Part shown: piece by piece, positions 12,749-21,304 of the stretch | Layout: each line of letters starts with the position of its first letter | Position numbering within the stretch: the first letter of the stretch is position 1 | From: Sporosarcina psychrophila | GTDB lineage: Bacteria; Bacillota; Bacilli; Bacillales_A; Planococcaceae | Length of the DNA: 64,000 nt | Assembly (NCBI RefSeq): GCF_001590685.1 | Contig: NZ_CP014616.1 | Span: 332,501 to 396,500 of the forward strand | Direction of reading: 5' to 3' | Made by a program: the position numbers and the translations under genes | The notes under the pieces: model-generated | What the model saw: the letters and a program-made list of their open reading frames with translations, nothing else | Databases searched by the model: none | Told to the model about the DNA's origin: nothing

Positions 12749-13594
12749 ATGAAGGAAATTCTGTCGATGGATAATGTGTCTTATTCCTATGACTCTGAGG
12801 ACGAGGTAGCAAAGAAAGCAGTCGACGGCGTGTCGTTTACGGTACAAGAAGATGAATGGATTGCTATTGTTGGCCATAATGGTTCCGGTAAATCGACACT
12901 TGCGAAATTGATGATTGGACTTTTGTTCCCAGAAGAAGGGGACGTTAACGTATTTATTGAAAAACTGACTGAGAACAATATATGGGAAATTCGTTCACGG
13001 ATGGGTTTTGTTTTTCAAAATCCAGATAACCAGTTTGTTGGTTCGACAGTTCAAGATGATGTTGCATTTGCGCTAGAGAACAATGGAGTTCCCTTCGAAG
13101 AAATGGTGACTCGGGTTCATGAGGCACTTGCGCAAGTAAACATGAGTGATTTCCTCGACCAGGAGCCTCACCATCTCTCAGGCGGACAAAAGCAACGAGT
13201 TGCAATAGCTGGGGCGCTCGCGTTACATCCAAAGCTTCTTATTATGGATGAGGCGACGTCGATGCTTGATCCACAAGGACGTAATGAAGTAATTCATTTA
13301 GTAGAAGAATTAAAGCGTAAGACCGGCCTCACGGTCATTTCCATTACACATGATTTGGAAGAGGCGCTGTTGGCAGATCGTATTATTGTCATGAACAAGG
13401 GTAAAGTTCTGACTGTTGGTACGCCGGAGCAGATATTTGCTCGGGGAAATGAACTTGAGGAAATTGGTTTGGACTTACCATTCGCTTTAAGAGTATCCAG
13501 TTTGTTACGTGAAAATGGGCTGGATCTTGTCGGTGAGCATATGACGGAAGAAGAGTTGGTGAATGAATTATGGACATCTCACTTCAGCAAGTAG
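12749..13594 (+). CDS. ecfA1: ECF transporter ATPase EcfA1
   Basis: This is one of the two ATPases of the energy-coupling factor module that drives uptake of vitamins or metals through interchangeable S components. The Walker A motif GHNGSGKST is at residues 42-50, the signature LSGGQKQR begins at 143, and Walker B LLIMDEAT begins at 163. The length of 281 residues fits the family. It overlaps ecfA2 by 25 bases. No S-component gene is adjacent, which is normal for the shared (group II) module. Confidence 0.95.
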   Translation: MKEILSMDNVSYSYDSEDEVAKKAVDGVSFTVQEDEWIAIVGHNGSGKSTLAKLMIGLLFPEEGDVNVFIEKLTENNIWEIRSRMGFVFQNPDNQFVGSTVQDDVAFALENNGVPFEEMVTRVHEALAQVNMSDFLDQEPHHLSGGQKQRVAIAGALALHPKLLIMDEATSMLDPQGRNEVIHLVEELKRKTGLTVISITHDLEEALLADRIIVMNKGKVLTVGTPEQIFARGNELEEIGLDLPFALRVSSLLRENGLDLVGEHMTEEELVNELWTSHFSK

Positions 13595-14439
13595 GGTATT
13601 TGTATGGAAAAGATACTCCTTTTGAGAAAAGGGCATTGCAGAGTGTAGATGCAACGATACATTCAGGCTCTTATTCTGCAATAATTGGACATACCGGATC
13701 AGGAAAATCGACACTTCTTATGCATCTGAATGGTTTGTTAAAGCCTTCAGAAGGGATTGTGAAAATTGGAGATACGACAATTACTGCCGGTACGAAAGCG
13801 AAAGGACTGAAAGATGTCCGTAGGCATGTGGGTATTGTATTCCAGTTTCCAGAGCATCAGCTTTTTGAAGAGACTGTTGAAAAAGATATTATGTTCGGTC
13901 CTATGAACTTTGGTGTACCTGAAGAAGAGGCAAGGAGACGAGCGCATCAACTGATAGAATTGCTAGGACTTCCTCCAGAGGTTGCCCAGCAGTCTCCTTT
14001 CGATCTTTCGGGAGGGCAGATGCGCCGGGTTGCGATTGCGGGTGTACTCGCGTTTAAACCTTCTGTGCTCGTATTGGACGAGCCGACTGCGGGACTTGAT
14101 CCGCGGGGGCGGCTTGAAATTATGGAACTTTTCAATCGTCTCCATGTGGAAGAAAAACTAACGACAATTCTTGTGACGCATAGTATGGAAGATGCTGCAC
14201 GTTATGCGGACAATATTATCGTTATGCATAACGGAAGTTCAGTCATGTCTGGGACGCCTCAGGAAGTGTTCGCTGATGAAGAGAAGCTGACCTCCTTTAG
14301 ATTAGGTCTACCGCGCTCAGTAAAGTTCCAGCGTGACATTGAGAAGTTAATTGGTCGTCCTCTCCGGGGACTGGCATTAACGGAAGCTCAGCTTGCCAAG
14401 GCAATTGCATTTGCCGCTACGGAAGAAGGTGGCCGTTAA
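13570..14439 (+). CDS. ecfA2: ECF transporter ATPase EcfA2
   Basis: This is the second ATPase of the module and pairs with EcfA1. Walker A GHTGSGKST is at residues 40-48, LSGGQMRR begins at 146, and VLDEPTAGLDP begins at 168. The 289-residue length is typical. The start lies within the end of ecfA1, and the stop overlaps the ecfT start by one base, so the three are translated together. Confidence 0.95.
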   Translation: MDISLQQVGYLYGKDTPFEKRALQSVDATIHSGSYSAIIGHTGSGKSTLLMHLNGLLKPSEGIVKIGDTTITAGTKAKGLKDVRRHVGIVFQFPEHQLFEETVEKDIMFGPMNFGVPEEEARRRAHQLIELLGLPPEVAQQSPFDLSGGQMRRVAIAGVLAFKPSVLVLDEPTAGLDPRGRLEIMELFNRLHVEEKLTTILVTHSMEDAARYADNIIVMHNGSSVMSGTPQEVFADEEKLTSFRLGLPRSVKFQRDIEKLIGRPLRGLALTEAQLAKAIAFAATEEGGR

Positions 14440-15236
14440 TGTTGGAAAAGATGATTTTCGGACGCTATATTCCAGGCAATTCATTTGTCCACAAGCTCGA
14501 CCCTCGTTCGAAGCTGTCATTTGTTTTTCTTTTCATCATTGGAGTCTTCCTTGCAAATAATACTGTTACGTACGCCGTGTTATTAGGATTTACGTTACTC
14601 GTAATTTTAAGTTCAAGGATTCGGTTGTATTTCCTATTTAACGGATTGAAACCAATTCTTTTCTTGATTATTTTCACGCTACTCATGCATATCTTTTTTA
14701 CGAAAGAAGGAGCACTTCTCGTCGATTGGAAGTTCATCAAGATATATGAAGAAGGGTTGAGGCAAGGTATTTTTATTTCCATTCGTTTTCTTGTATTGGT
14801 TTTGCTGACGTCTATCTTGACGTTGACGACATCGCCGATTTCAATCACGGATGGTATGGAAGACTTGCTGGGACCATTTAAGCGAATTAAATTGCCTGTT
14901 CATGAGCTTGCGCTGATGATGTCAATTTCCCTGCGCTTCATCCCCACATTGATGGATGAGACGGATAAGATATTGAAAGCGCAATTGGCGAGAGGTTCGG
15001 ACATTAGTACGGGTTCTATTAAGCAGCGAATTCGTGCAGTCATTCCTTTGCTCGTACCTCTCTTTGTGAGTGCGTTCAAACGCGCTGAAGACCTTGCAGT
15101 CGCCATGGAGGTTCGTGGCTATCGTGGAGGCGAGGGGAGGACGAGGTACAGGCAGCTGAAGTGGCACTGGCGTGATACCACGATAATGGTATTGCTTGCT
15201 GTTCTAGTTGTCGTCCTCTTTCTGCTTAGGGCATAG
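14439..15236 (+). CDS. ecfT: ECF transporter transmembrane subunit EcfT
   Basis: EcfT is the membrane scaffold that couples the two ATPases to S components. The 265-residue product has hydrophobic segments in the first 120 residues and at the C-terminus. Two cytoplasmic coupling motifs are seen: ARGSDI near residue 186 and an equivalent VRGYRG near residue 222. Confidence 0.93.
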   Translation: MLEKMIFGRYIPGNSFVHKLDPRSKLSFVFLFIIGVFLANNTVTYAVLLGFTLLVILSSRIRLYFLFNGLKPILFLIIFTLLMHIFFTKEGALLVDWKFIKIYEEGLRQGIFISIRFLVLVLLTSILTLTTSPISITDGMEDLLGPFKRIKLPVHELALMMSISLRFIPTLMDETDKILKAQLARGSDISTGSIKQRIRAVIPLLVPLFVSAFKRAEDLAVAMEVRGYRGGEGRTRYRQLKWHWRDTTIMVLLAVLVVVLFLLRA

Positions 15237-15249
15237 GAGGTGGATACAA

Positions 15250-15996
15250 ATGCAACGTGTTAAAGCAATTGTTTCGTATGATGGTACTCGATTTTCTGGA
15301 TACCAGATACAGCCGGGAATGCGAACGGTGCAATTGGAAATTGATAAAGCATTAGTGAAAATGCATAAAGACAAGGAAATTTTTTCGGTCGCAAGCGGCC
15401 GGACGGATTCGGGTGTACACGCAAATGGCCAAGTGATTCACTTTGATACACCGCTGAACTTGCCGATAGATCGATGGAAGCTGGCGTTAAACGTCCTTTT
15501 GCCTACAGATATCCGACTGGTTGAAGTTGAATACGTCAGCGAAGATTTCCATGCGCGTTATTCTGCTACTGGCAAGACGTACGTTTATAAGTGGTCCTAT
15601 AGCGAAGTGCATAGTCCGTTTGAGCGTGATTTTTCCGTTCATCTCGGTAGATCACATCCTGATATTGAGTTGATGAAGGAAGCTGCTGCCTATTTAATTG
15701 GGACGCATGATTTCACAAGTTTCTGTTCATCAAAAACCGCGACTTCCAATAAAGTCAGAACGGTGAGAATGCTGACACTCGAAAAAAAAGGCGATTATCT
15801 CATCATGACAATTGAAGGAAATGGCTTTTTATATAATATGGTAAGAAGCATTGCAGGTATGCTTCTTGTCGTAGGGAACGGCTGGAAAACGCCGGCAGAC
15901 GTCAAGCAAATACTTGAATCTTGCAGCCGTAAAGCGAACGTTAAAACCGCGCCAGCACACGGTTTGTATCTAGATGAAGTGAGCTACAAAGACTAA
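15250..15996 (+). CDS. truA: tRNA pseudouridine(38-40) synthase
   Basis: TruA modifies uridines 38-40 in the anticodon arm of tRNAs. The catalytic aspartate is D53 in GRTDSGVHA. The 248-residue length is normal. A longer frame from 15208 lies inside ecfT; the site AGGAGG immediately before 15250 fixes the start at MQRVKAIVSYDGT. It is in the same transcription unit as the ecf genes, as in Bacillus. Confidence 0.95.
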   Translation: MQRVKAIVSYDGTRFSGYQIQPGMRTVQLEIDKALVKMHKDKEIFSVASGRTDSGVHANGQVIHFDTPLNLPIDRWKLALNVLLPTDIRLVEVEYVSEDFHARYSATGKTYVYKWSYSEVHSPFERDFSVHLGRSHPDIELMKEAAAYLIGTHDFTSFCSSKTATSNKVRTVRMLTLEKKGDYLIMTIEGNGFLYNMVRSIAGMLLVVGNGWKTPADVKQILESCSRKANVKTAPAHGLYLDEVSYKD

Positions 15997-16029
15997 GGCA
16001 ACTTTTCCTAGCGTATTTAGAGGAATCGC

Positions 16030-16058
16030 TTGACTTAATGTGGAATTCAGTATAAGAT
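16030..16058 (+). promoter_or_regulatory. Candidate promoter of rplM-rpsI
   Basis: TTGACT at 16030-16035 and TAAGAT at 16053-16058 are separated by 17 bases. It lies 108 bases upstream of rplM, ahead of the probable L13 leader. Confidence 0.5.
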
Positions 16059-16075
16059 GAGTAATGGTATTTCAA

Positions 16076-16160
16076 TAACCCCACAAATAAGCCCCGGAAG
16101 GTAAACTTGTGTTTAGGGATAGAGAAAACGGGAACTAATAGAGATTCATTTAGGAGGATA
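16076..16160 (+). promoter_or_regulatory. Probable L13 leader (autoregulatory mRNA structure)
   Basis: The untranslated region before rplM contains CCCCACAAATAAG and, after the block CCCCGGAAGG, its partial complement CTTGTG followed by TTTAGGG. A short stem with an internal loop is therefore possible. The position and conserved-looking core resemble the known L13 leader of Bacillales, where L13 is thought to bind its own mRNA. This identification is from memory; a covariance-model search would settle it. Confidence 0.5.
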
Positions 16161-16165
16161 AAATT

Positions 16166-16603
16166 ATGCGTACAACATTCATGGCTAAAGGTCACGAAGT
16201 AGAGCGTAAATGGCTCGTTGTCGACGCTGAAGGACAGACGCTTGGTCGTCTTGCTTCTGAAGTTGCATCACTTTTGCGCGGCAAACATAAACCTACGTTC
16301 ACACCACACGTTGATACAGGTGACCACGTCATCATCATCAATGCAGAAAAGATTCATCTTACAGGTAACAAATTGAAAGACAAAATTTACTACCGTCACT
16401 CAGGTTACACGGGTAGCATGAAACAACGTACGGCTCTTGAAATGCGTACAAACTTCCCGACAAAAATGCTTGAACTTGCAATTAAAGGAATGCTTCCAAA
16501 AGGTCCTTTAGGCCGTCAAACATATAGAAAACTTAATGTATACGCTGGACCAGATCACCCGCACGCAGCACAACAACCAGAAGTATTCGTACTTCGCGGT
16601 TAA
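16166..16603 (+). CDS. rplM: 50S ribosomal protein L13
   Basis: L13 is an early 50S assembly protein. The 145-residue product [20 protein letters not shown] has the conserved [16 protein letters not shown] segment and ends with PEVFVLRG. The start lies behind AGGAGG. It forms an operon with rpsI. Confidence 0.97.
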   Translation: MRTTFMAKGHEVERKWLVVDAEGQTLGRLASEVASLLRGKHKPTFTPHVDTGDHVIIINAEKIHLTGNKLKDKIYYRHSGYTGSMKQRTALEMRTNFPTKMLELAIKGMLPKGPLGRQTYRKLNVYAGPDHPHAAQQPEVFVLRG

Positions 16604-16622
16604 TTAAAGAGGAGGAAACAAC

Positions 16623-17015
16623 TTGGCACAAGTACAATATCTCGGCACAGGCCGTCGTAAAAGCTCAACAGCTCGTGTACGTCTAGTTCCTGGAGATGGC
16701 ACAATTATCATCAACAAACGCGACGTAGAAGACTACGTACCATTTGCAACACTTCGCGAAATCATCAAACAACCACTTGTAATTACGGAAACTCTTGGAA
16801 GCTACGATATCCTTGTAAACGTTGATGGTGGTGGATACACTGGACAAGCAGGAGCAATCCGTCACGGAGTTGCACGTGCTCTACTTCAAGTAGACCCTGA
16901 CTTCCGTCCAGCGCTTAAATCAGCAGGACTTCTTACACGTGATGCAAGAATGAAAGAACGTAAAAAACCAGGTCTTAAAGGCGCACGTCGTGCACCACAG
17001 TTCTCAAAACGTTAA
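16623..17015 (+). CDS. rpsI: 30S ribosomal protein S9
   Basis: S9 contacts the P-site tRNA through its C-terminal tail, here RRAPQFSKR. The gene uses a TTG start behind GAGGAGG; the next possible start would remove the conserved [11 protein letters not shown] segment. The length of 130 residues is normal. Confidence 0.97.
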   Translation: MAQVQYLGTGRRKSSTARVRLVPGDGTIIINKRDVEDYVPFATLREIIKQPLVITETLGSYDILVNVDGGGYTGQAGAIRHGVARALLQVDPDFRPALKSAGLLTRDARMKERKKPGLKGARRAPQFSKR

Positions 17016-17024
17016 TCTTTTAAT

Positions 17025-17064
17025 TAAAAAAAGCTCTTTTCCATTCGTGGAAGAGGGCTTTTTT
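17025..17064 (+). terminator. Terminator after rpsI
   Basis: AAGCTCTTTTCCA and TGGAAGAGGGCTT pair around the tetraloop TTCG and are followed by six T. Confidence 0.85.
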
Positions 17065-17108
17065 ATGGTTTTATCCTGAGAAGGTAGTTAGTTAATTAAG
17101 AAAATCAC

Positions 17109-17137
17109 TTGACCTACAGTATATGGCAATTCATAAT
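17109..17137 (+). promoter_or_regulatory. Promoter of modABC
   Basis: TTGACC at 17109-17114 and CATAAT at 17132-17137 are spaced by 17 bases. The start of transcription would be near 17144, just before the palindromic sites. Confidence 0.6.
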
Positions 17138-17156
17138 TAGAGCTATTAGAGCATAA

Positions 17157-17193
17157 CCGGATATAACTAGTTATATTCAGTTATAACTGGTAT
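17157..17193 (+). promoter_or_regulatory. Double palindromic operator upstream of modA
   Basis: Two perfect palindromes lie side by side: ATATAACTAGTTATAT at 17161-17176 and CAGTTATAACTG at 17178-17189. Together they present four TATAAC/GTTATA half-sites. They lie downstream of the predicted -10 box, in a roadblock-repressor position. The half-site resembles ModE-type sites in other bacteria. The likely binder is the HTH-PBP regulator encoded convergently at 19457-20410, which is inference from position. Confidence 0.6.
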
Positions 17194-17212
17194 AAGAATA
17201 GGGAGGCTTAAG

Positions 17213-18001
17213 ATGATGAAAAAGGTGAGTTGTTTCCTTGTTTTACTATGCTTGCTATTGATTTCAGTAGGATGTTCCAATGGTCAACAACCAATTGTCA
17301 GTGATTCAGATGATGAAGTTGAATTAATAATTTCGGCCGCGGCCAGTTTAACAGATGCATTGAATGAACTGAAAACTAGTTTTGAAAGTGAACATTCGAC
17401 CATTACCTTGTCGTTCAATCCCGGGGGCTCAGGTAAATTAGCGCAACAAATCGAGCAAGGTGCACCCTCAGATGTGTTCCTATCGGCAAGTAAAATAGAT
17501 ATGGATAAGCTGCAGAAGGGAAATCTGATACTTGAAGATACACGACTAGATTTTGCTACAAACGAGCTGGTGTTAATTACGAATAAAGAAAAACCATTCA
17601 ATTTGTCCTCATTTGAAGATATAGATTCAGCAACAATTGATCATTTTGCTATCGGCGAGCCAGAAAGCGTGCCTGTTGGCCGTTATTCGAAAAAAGTACT
17701 TGAAACACTGAAGCTTTGGGAGCCGTTACAAAGTAAGTTGGTTTTGAGTTCGGATGTACGCCAAGTTCTGACACATGTTGAAATGGGCAATGCGGATATT
17801 GGCGTTGTGTATGCCAGTGATGCATTGATTTCAGATAAGGTAAAAGTAGTGGCTACGGCTAAACCTGAATGGCATGATCAAATTGTTTATCCGGGGGCCG
17901 TCATTGCCGACTCGAAGCACCCTGAAGAAGCGAAAGCATTTTTAGCGTTTCTCGCAGGCGAGCAAGGCAAAGAAATCTTGAAGAAATACGGATTCAAGTA
18001 A
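17213..18001 (+). CDS. modA: Molybdate ABC transporter substrate-binding lipoprotein
   Basis: ModA captures molybdate (or tungstate) outside the membrane. The N-terminus is a lipoprotein signal ending in the lipobox ISVGC. The mature protein shows the ModA features AAASLTDAL and FNPGGSGKLAQQIEQGAPSD, where serines bind the oxyanion. The length of 262 residues is typical. An ATG three bases downstream is an equal candidate start. It is the first gene of a three-gene operon. Confidence 0.93.
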   Translation: MMKKVSCFLVLLCLLLISVGCSNGQQPIVSDSDDEVELIISAAASLTDALNELKTSFESEHSTITLSFNPGGSGKLAQQIEQGAPSDVFLSASKIDMDKLQKGNLILEDTRLDFATNELVLITNKEKPFNLSSFEDIDSATIDHFAIGEPESVPVGRYSKKVLETLKLWEPLQSKLVLSSDVRQVLTHVEMGNADIGVVYASDALISDKVKVVATAKPEWHDQIVYPGAVIADSKHPEEAKAFLAFLAGEQGKEILKKYGFK

Positions 18002-18019
18002 GTAGAAAGAGGGATGCAT

Positions 18020-18709
18020 GTGAATGAGACGGATTATACGCCATTACTTTTATCGTTAAAAGTAGCGGGCATCTCCACTCTTTTCGTTTTTATAGGAGGA
18101 GTCTTCTTCGCACGAATACTGGCACGCAAAACGTTCTTTGGAAAAGGGTTTATCGAAACGTTATTCCTTTTGCCACTCGTTTTACCTCCGACTGTCGTTG
18201 GGTTTGGATTACTGATACTTTTTGGGAAGAATGGGTTTATCGGAAGTTGGCTATATTCCGTGTTCGGTATTCAAATCATTTTCTCGTGGCTTGGCGCGGT
18301 TATAGCTTCAATTGTCGTCTCATTTCCTTTGATGTATCAAAGTGCAAGTGCGGCTTTCGAAAACTTGGATTCAAAGTTGGAGAATGTGGCTAGAACAATG
18401 GGAGCTTCGGAGTGGCGTGTTTTTTGGACCATTTCGTTTCGTCTTGCTTGGCCGGGTCTTCTTGCTGGTTTAGTCCTCTCTTTTGCAAGGGGACTCGGGG
18501 AATTCGGGGCTACGTTGATGTTGGCGGGCTATATTCCTGGAAAAACAGATACGATTCCGATGGCCATCTACTTTGCGGTAGAATCGGGGCAAATGGAGAA
18601 GGCTACCTTTTGGGTAGTTATTATCGTTGCTTTAGGATTTAGTACAATCATGTGGTTAAATTGGTGGAGCAGGCGGAACATGCGTCGCTATAAAAATGAC
18701 AATGGATAA
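18020..18709 (+). CDS. modB: Molybdate ABC transporter permease
   Basis: ModB forms the membrane channel for molybdate. Five or six hydrophobic segments and the ATPase-docking EAA loop (MGASEWRVFWTISFRLAWPGL) are seen. The frame opens at ATG 18014, but the ribosome-binding site AAAGAGGG abuts that codon. The in-frame GTG at 18020 has better spacing and is chosen. Confidence 0.92.
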   Translation: MNETDYTPLLLSLKVAGISTLFVFIGGVFFARILARKTFFGKGFIETLFLLPLVLPPTVVGFGLLILFGKNGFIGSWLYSVFGIQIIFSWLGAVIASIVVSFPLMYQSASAAFENLDSKLENVARTMGASEWRVFWTISFRLAWPGLLAGLVLSFARGLGEFGATLMLAGYIPGKTDTIPMAIYFAVESGQMEKATFWVVIIVALGFSTIMWLNWWSRRNMRRYKNDNG

Positions 18710-18721
18710 GAGGATGATTGT

Positions 18722-19396
18722 ATGCTCGAAGTTCACATCAAAAAAAAGCTACCTCACTTTTTGTTGGATATTGAATTGAAGGTAGAAGATGAAATTCTTG
18801 TTTTATTTGGACCCTCTGGATCCGGGAAAACATCAATCTTAAATAATATAGCAGGGTTGGACAAACCGGACGCAGGATATATCAAGTTAAATGGAAAAAC
18901 GTACTTCAGTGAAGGAGGCAAACCGCTACCGACTAAAAACAGAAACATCGGCTATCTCTTTCAGGATTATGCACTTTTCCCTCATATGATTGTGGAAAAA
19001 AATATTGCCTATGGAATGAAAAAGAAAAAAGAGGGTGAGCCCCCGTTTCGGATTGAACACTTAGTTAGCGTGTTAGGGATAGAGCATTTGTTACAAAAAT
19101 ATCCCCACCAAATTTCTGGCGGAGAGAAGCAAAGAGTTGCACTTGCGCGTGCCTTAGCAACAGAGCCATCCATTTTATTACTTGACGAGCCCTTGTCTGC
19201 GTTAGATCATGAAACGCGGATTGAGTGCCAGGACGAACTGTTAAGACTCCATGAGATTTGGCGAATTCCGTTCATTATCGTTACGCATGACATGAATGAG
19301 GCGGAGAAGCTTGGAGATACAATCCTGTATCTTGAAAAGGGGTCGGTAATAAAGACTGTCGATAATTTGCATAAAAGGATAGCTGTTTCAAATTGA
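18722..19396 (+). CDS. modC: Molybdate ABC transporter ATPase, short form
   Basis: ModC powers molybdate import. Walker A GPSGSGKT is at residues 30-37, the signature ISGGEKQRVALARAL follows near residue 131, and Walker B is LLLDEPLSALD. At 224 residues it stops after the ATPase domain and lacks the C-terminal TOBE (molybdate-sensing) domain of the long ModC type. Feedback by bound molybdate is therefore unlikely here. It starts 12 bases after modB. Confidence 0.9.
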   Translation: MLEVHIKKKLPHFLLDIELKVEDEILVLFGPSGSGKTSILNNIAGLDKPDAGYIKLNGKTYFSEGGKPLPTKNRNIGYLFQDYALFPHMIVEKNIAYGMKKKKEGEPPFRIEHLVSVLGIEHLLQKYPHQISGGEKQRVALARALATEPSILLLDEPLSALDHETRIECQDELLRLHEIWRIPFIIVTHDMNEAEKLGDTILYLEKGSVIKTVDNLHKRIAVSN

Positions 19397-19448
19397 AAAA
19401 AGTTCCTCCCTTCAACTGAGTCAAATCGTTGAAGGGAGGAACTCTTTT
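19395..19448. terminator. Bidirectional terminator between modC and its convergent regulator
   Basis: A perfect 16-base inverted repeat, AGTTCCTCCCTTCAAC and its complement, encloses an 11-base loop. It has A-rich and T-rich flanks on both sides and serves both convergent genes. Confidence 0.9.
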
Positions 19449-19456
19449 AGACTTCG

Positions 19457-20410
19457 TTAAAATGTTTCATAGATGATTTTCCCTGTTTTGGATAAATCGT
19501 AACCGCCAATTGATTGGATCTCTTTCTGAAATGAATCTGAATGTAAAATATGTGTTATCAAATTAATAAGCCCTTCATTTTGTGGAGTTTTCAATATGAC
19601 GAGATCATACTGTTCTTGGATGAGGGGAATAAAGTCAACGTCAACGAGGTGGGCAGTTTTCTCAGTGCCTATCCCTACATCGGCTTCTTCGCTTGCAACT
19701 TTGCTGGCAACTCCTATGTGGTTCAATACTTCTACTTCATAGCCAGATACATGTTGAGGAGAAATGCCTTCTATCCGAAACTTCTCGTCAATTAAAACCC
19801 GTACACCGGACCCTTTTTCTCGGTTGACCATTGTAATTCCTGGTTTCGTTAAATCGGTCCAAGATTGAATATTTTTAGGGTTTCCCTTTCTCACGTAAAA
19901 GCCTTCCCAGCGTGATAGGAAATTGATGATGAGGTAAGGTTGTCCGACGAGGATTTTGCGGATGTACGGAATATTATATTCCCCTGTGTCTCCGTCAAAC
20001 AGGTGAGTACTTACGACATCTGCCTCCCCTTGGTACATGGAAACTAAACTATTCAAACTGCCTGTATACGAGCGAAGCGGACGATACCTAGTCGAATTCT
20101 TCTCAATGTAATTAGCCAATATGTCTAAGCTCAAATCCTGCCCGCTAATTATGATTTGTCTAGTTGGTGTGGTAAATGACTTACTTTCATCGGGAGGGTT
20201 TCCGTTAAAGTGCGCGTCCACTCTATTTACGTTTCTTCTACTTTTAGTTTGTTCTTTATAATCAGCCAAGTCATGGGCGTCTACTCGTATTTGTCGTCCA
20301 ACCCGGTACGAGGGCAATTGTTCTTTTTTGATCAAATCGTAGACCGTCAATTTGGACACTTTCAAAATCTGAGCAATTTCTTCGGTCGTGTATGAAATAT
20401 CTTCTTTCAT
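19457..20410 (-). CDS. One-component regulator: excisionase-type HTH plus PBP-like domain
   Basis: The first 60 residues are a MerR/excisionase-type helix-turn-helix (YTTEEIAQILKVSKLTVYDLIKK). From about residue 95 to the end the protein resembles a periplasmic-binding-protein fold (PBP_like), which probably senses a ligand in the cytoplasm. The ATG at 20410 lies behind AAGGAGG and gives 317 residues; an upstream ATG at 20455 would precede that site. It is convergent with modABC. Such HTH-PBP proteins are known next to oxyanion transporters, so I infer a molybdate or tungstate regulator. The effector is not shown by the sequence. Confidence 0.75.
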   Translation of the reverse strand: MKEDISYTTEEIAQILKVSKLTVYDLIKKEQLPSYRVGRQIRVDAHDLADYKEQTKSRRNVNRVDAHFNGNPPDESKSFTTPTRQIIISGQDLSLDILANYIEKNSTRYRPLRSYTGSLNSLVSMYQGEADVVSTHLFDGDTGEYNIPYIRKILVGQPYLIINFLSRWEGFYVRKGNPKNIQSWTDLTKPGITMVNREKGSGVRVLIDEKFRIEGISPQHVSGYEVEVLNHIGVASKVASEEADVGIGTEKTAHLVDVDFIPLIQEQYDLVILKTPQNEGLINLITHILHSDSFQKEIQSIGGYDLSKTGKIIYETF

Positions 20411-20505
20411 GCTCGATTCGTCCTCCTTCGTGCTGCATGATAATCTAGATTCCACCGAGGTATTAAAGACAGTGTATAAATAGAGTACAAGCCTCTTTAA
20501 AGCAC

Positions 20506-20545
20506 CGTAGTGGATTTGAAAGAAGTCTTAATTTCAATTTATACT
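20506..20545 (+). repeat. Intergenic repeat family 2, 3'-half fragment
   Basis: The bases GTAGTGGATT...TCTTAATTTCAATTTAT match the 3' half of the fuller copy at 20580-20672 (GAAGCGGATT...TTCTTCATTTCAATATAT). The two lie about 80 bases apart in the same orientation. Confidence 0.45.
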
Positions 20546-20579
20546 AGTTCTCAAATCATTTCTAACTATACATGTCTGA

Positions 20580-20672
20580 CAAATGAATACCTATATAAAC
20601 TGAGCGGAGGCATCCCCGAGCGCCGAAGCGGATTCAATGGGATTCTTCATTTCAATATATGTAGTATACCAA
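20580..20672 (+). repeat. Intergenic repeat family 2, copy A
   Basis: It begins ACAAATGAATACC-TATATAAACTGAG and ends GCCGAAGCGGATT...TTCTTCATTTCAATATATG. The same blocks in the same order occur at 26321-26437, where the middle is about 30 bases longer. The ends are partly complementary (AAATGAA and TTCATTT), so the element could fold as a hairpin. Confidence 0.6.
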
Positions 20673-20793
20673 AGCTTTTAGGTAGAACCTAATTGAGCTT
20701 CAGCTGGAACTTGTCGTTGAAGGCAGATGTTTTTCGTGAATATCACCGCTTCTATGGTAAAGTAGAAAGGATAAAATGTGAGGAGGATTTGCT

Positions 20794-21090
20794 ATGAAAG
20801 AAATCACAACTACTGAATTACAAGAACGGCTAGAAAAAGGTGAACAGCTTAACTTGGTCGACGTGCGCGAGGCAGATGAAGTAGCGGCAGGGATGATCCC
20901 TGGTGCAATTCACATCCCTCTAGGCGACGTACCGGTGCGTATGAGTGAACTTGATAGCTCTAAGCCATATATACTGATTTGCCGTTCAAGCGGCCGTAGT
21001 GGGCGTGCGCAAGAGTTCCTAGCGGATGAAGGCTATGATGTTACAAACATGCTAGGCGGCATGCTGGAATGGGAAGGCGCTACTGAATAA
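20794..21090 (+). CDS. Single-domain rhodanese
   Basis: Rhodaneses carry sulfur as a persulfide on an active-site cysteine. Here it is C63 in the loop CRSSGRSG. The 98-residue product is one complete domain with LVDVREADEVAAGMIPGAIHIPL at the front. The physiological acceptor is unknown. It stands alone between the molybdate cluster and cwlD, with its own terminator. Confidence 0.9.
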   Translation: MKEITTTELQERLEKGEQLNLVDVREADEVAAGMIPGAIHIPLGDVPVRMSELDSSKPYILICRSSGRSGRAQEFLADEGYDVTNMLGGMLEWEGATE

Positions 21091-21100
21091 GTACTTTTGG

Positions 21101-21127
21101 AAAGGAACCTTGCGGGGTTCCTTTTTT
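21101..21127 (+). terminator. Terminator after the rhodanese gene
   Basis: AAGGAACC and GGTTCCTT pair around a short loop, followed by T residues. Confidence 0.8.
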
Positions 21128-21304
21128 GGTTTTAGGAATATAGGGGTACAGTTGGATTGTTGTTTAGTTTCGCTAAAGCGTCGTTTGGTTTTGGCAAAGC
21201 ATTGCTTCGTTCAGTAAAAACTAATTCTACCCCCAATCTCTACTCAAAGTAGGACATATCTGCCGCTGAATCTGCGTATAGTGAAGGAAAAAGGCGGTGT
21301 CCAT

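Larger units (their letters stand above)
20411..20793. other. Gene-free interval with repeat family 2
   Basis: This interval holds the upstream region of the HTH-PBP regulator and of the rhodanese gene. From about 20506 to 20690 it carries two pieces of intergenic repeat family 2. No credible coding frame is seen. The palindromes found upstream of modA do not recur here. Confidence 0.6.
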
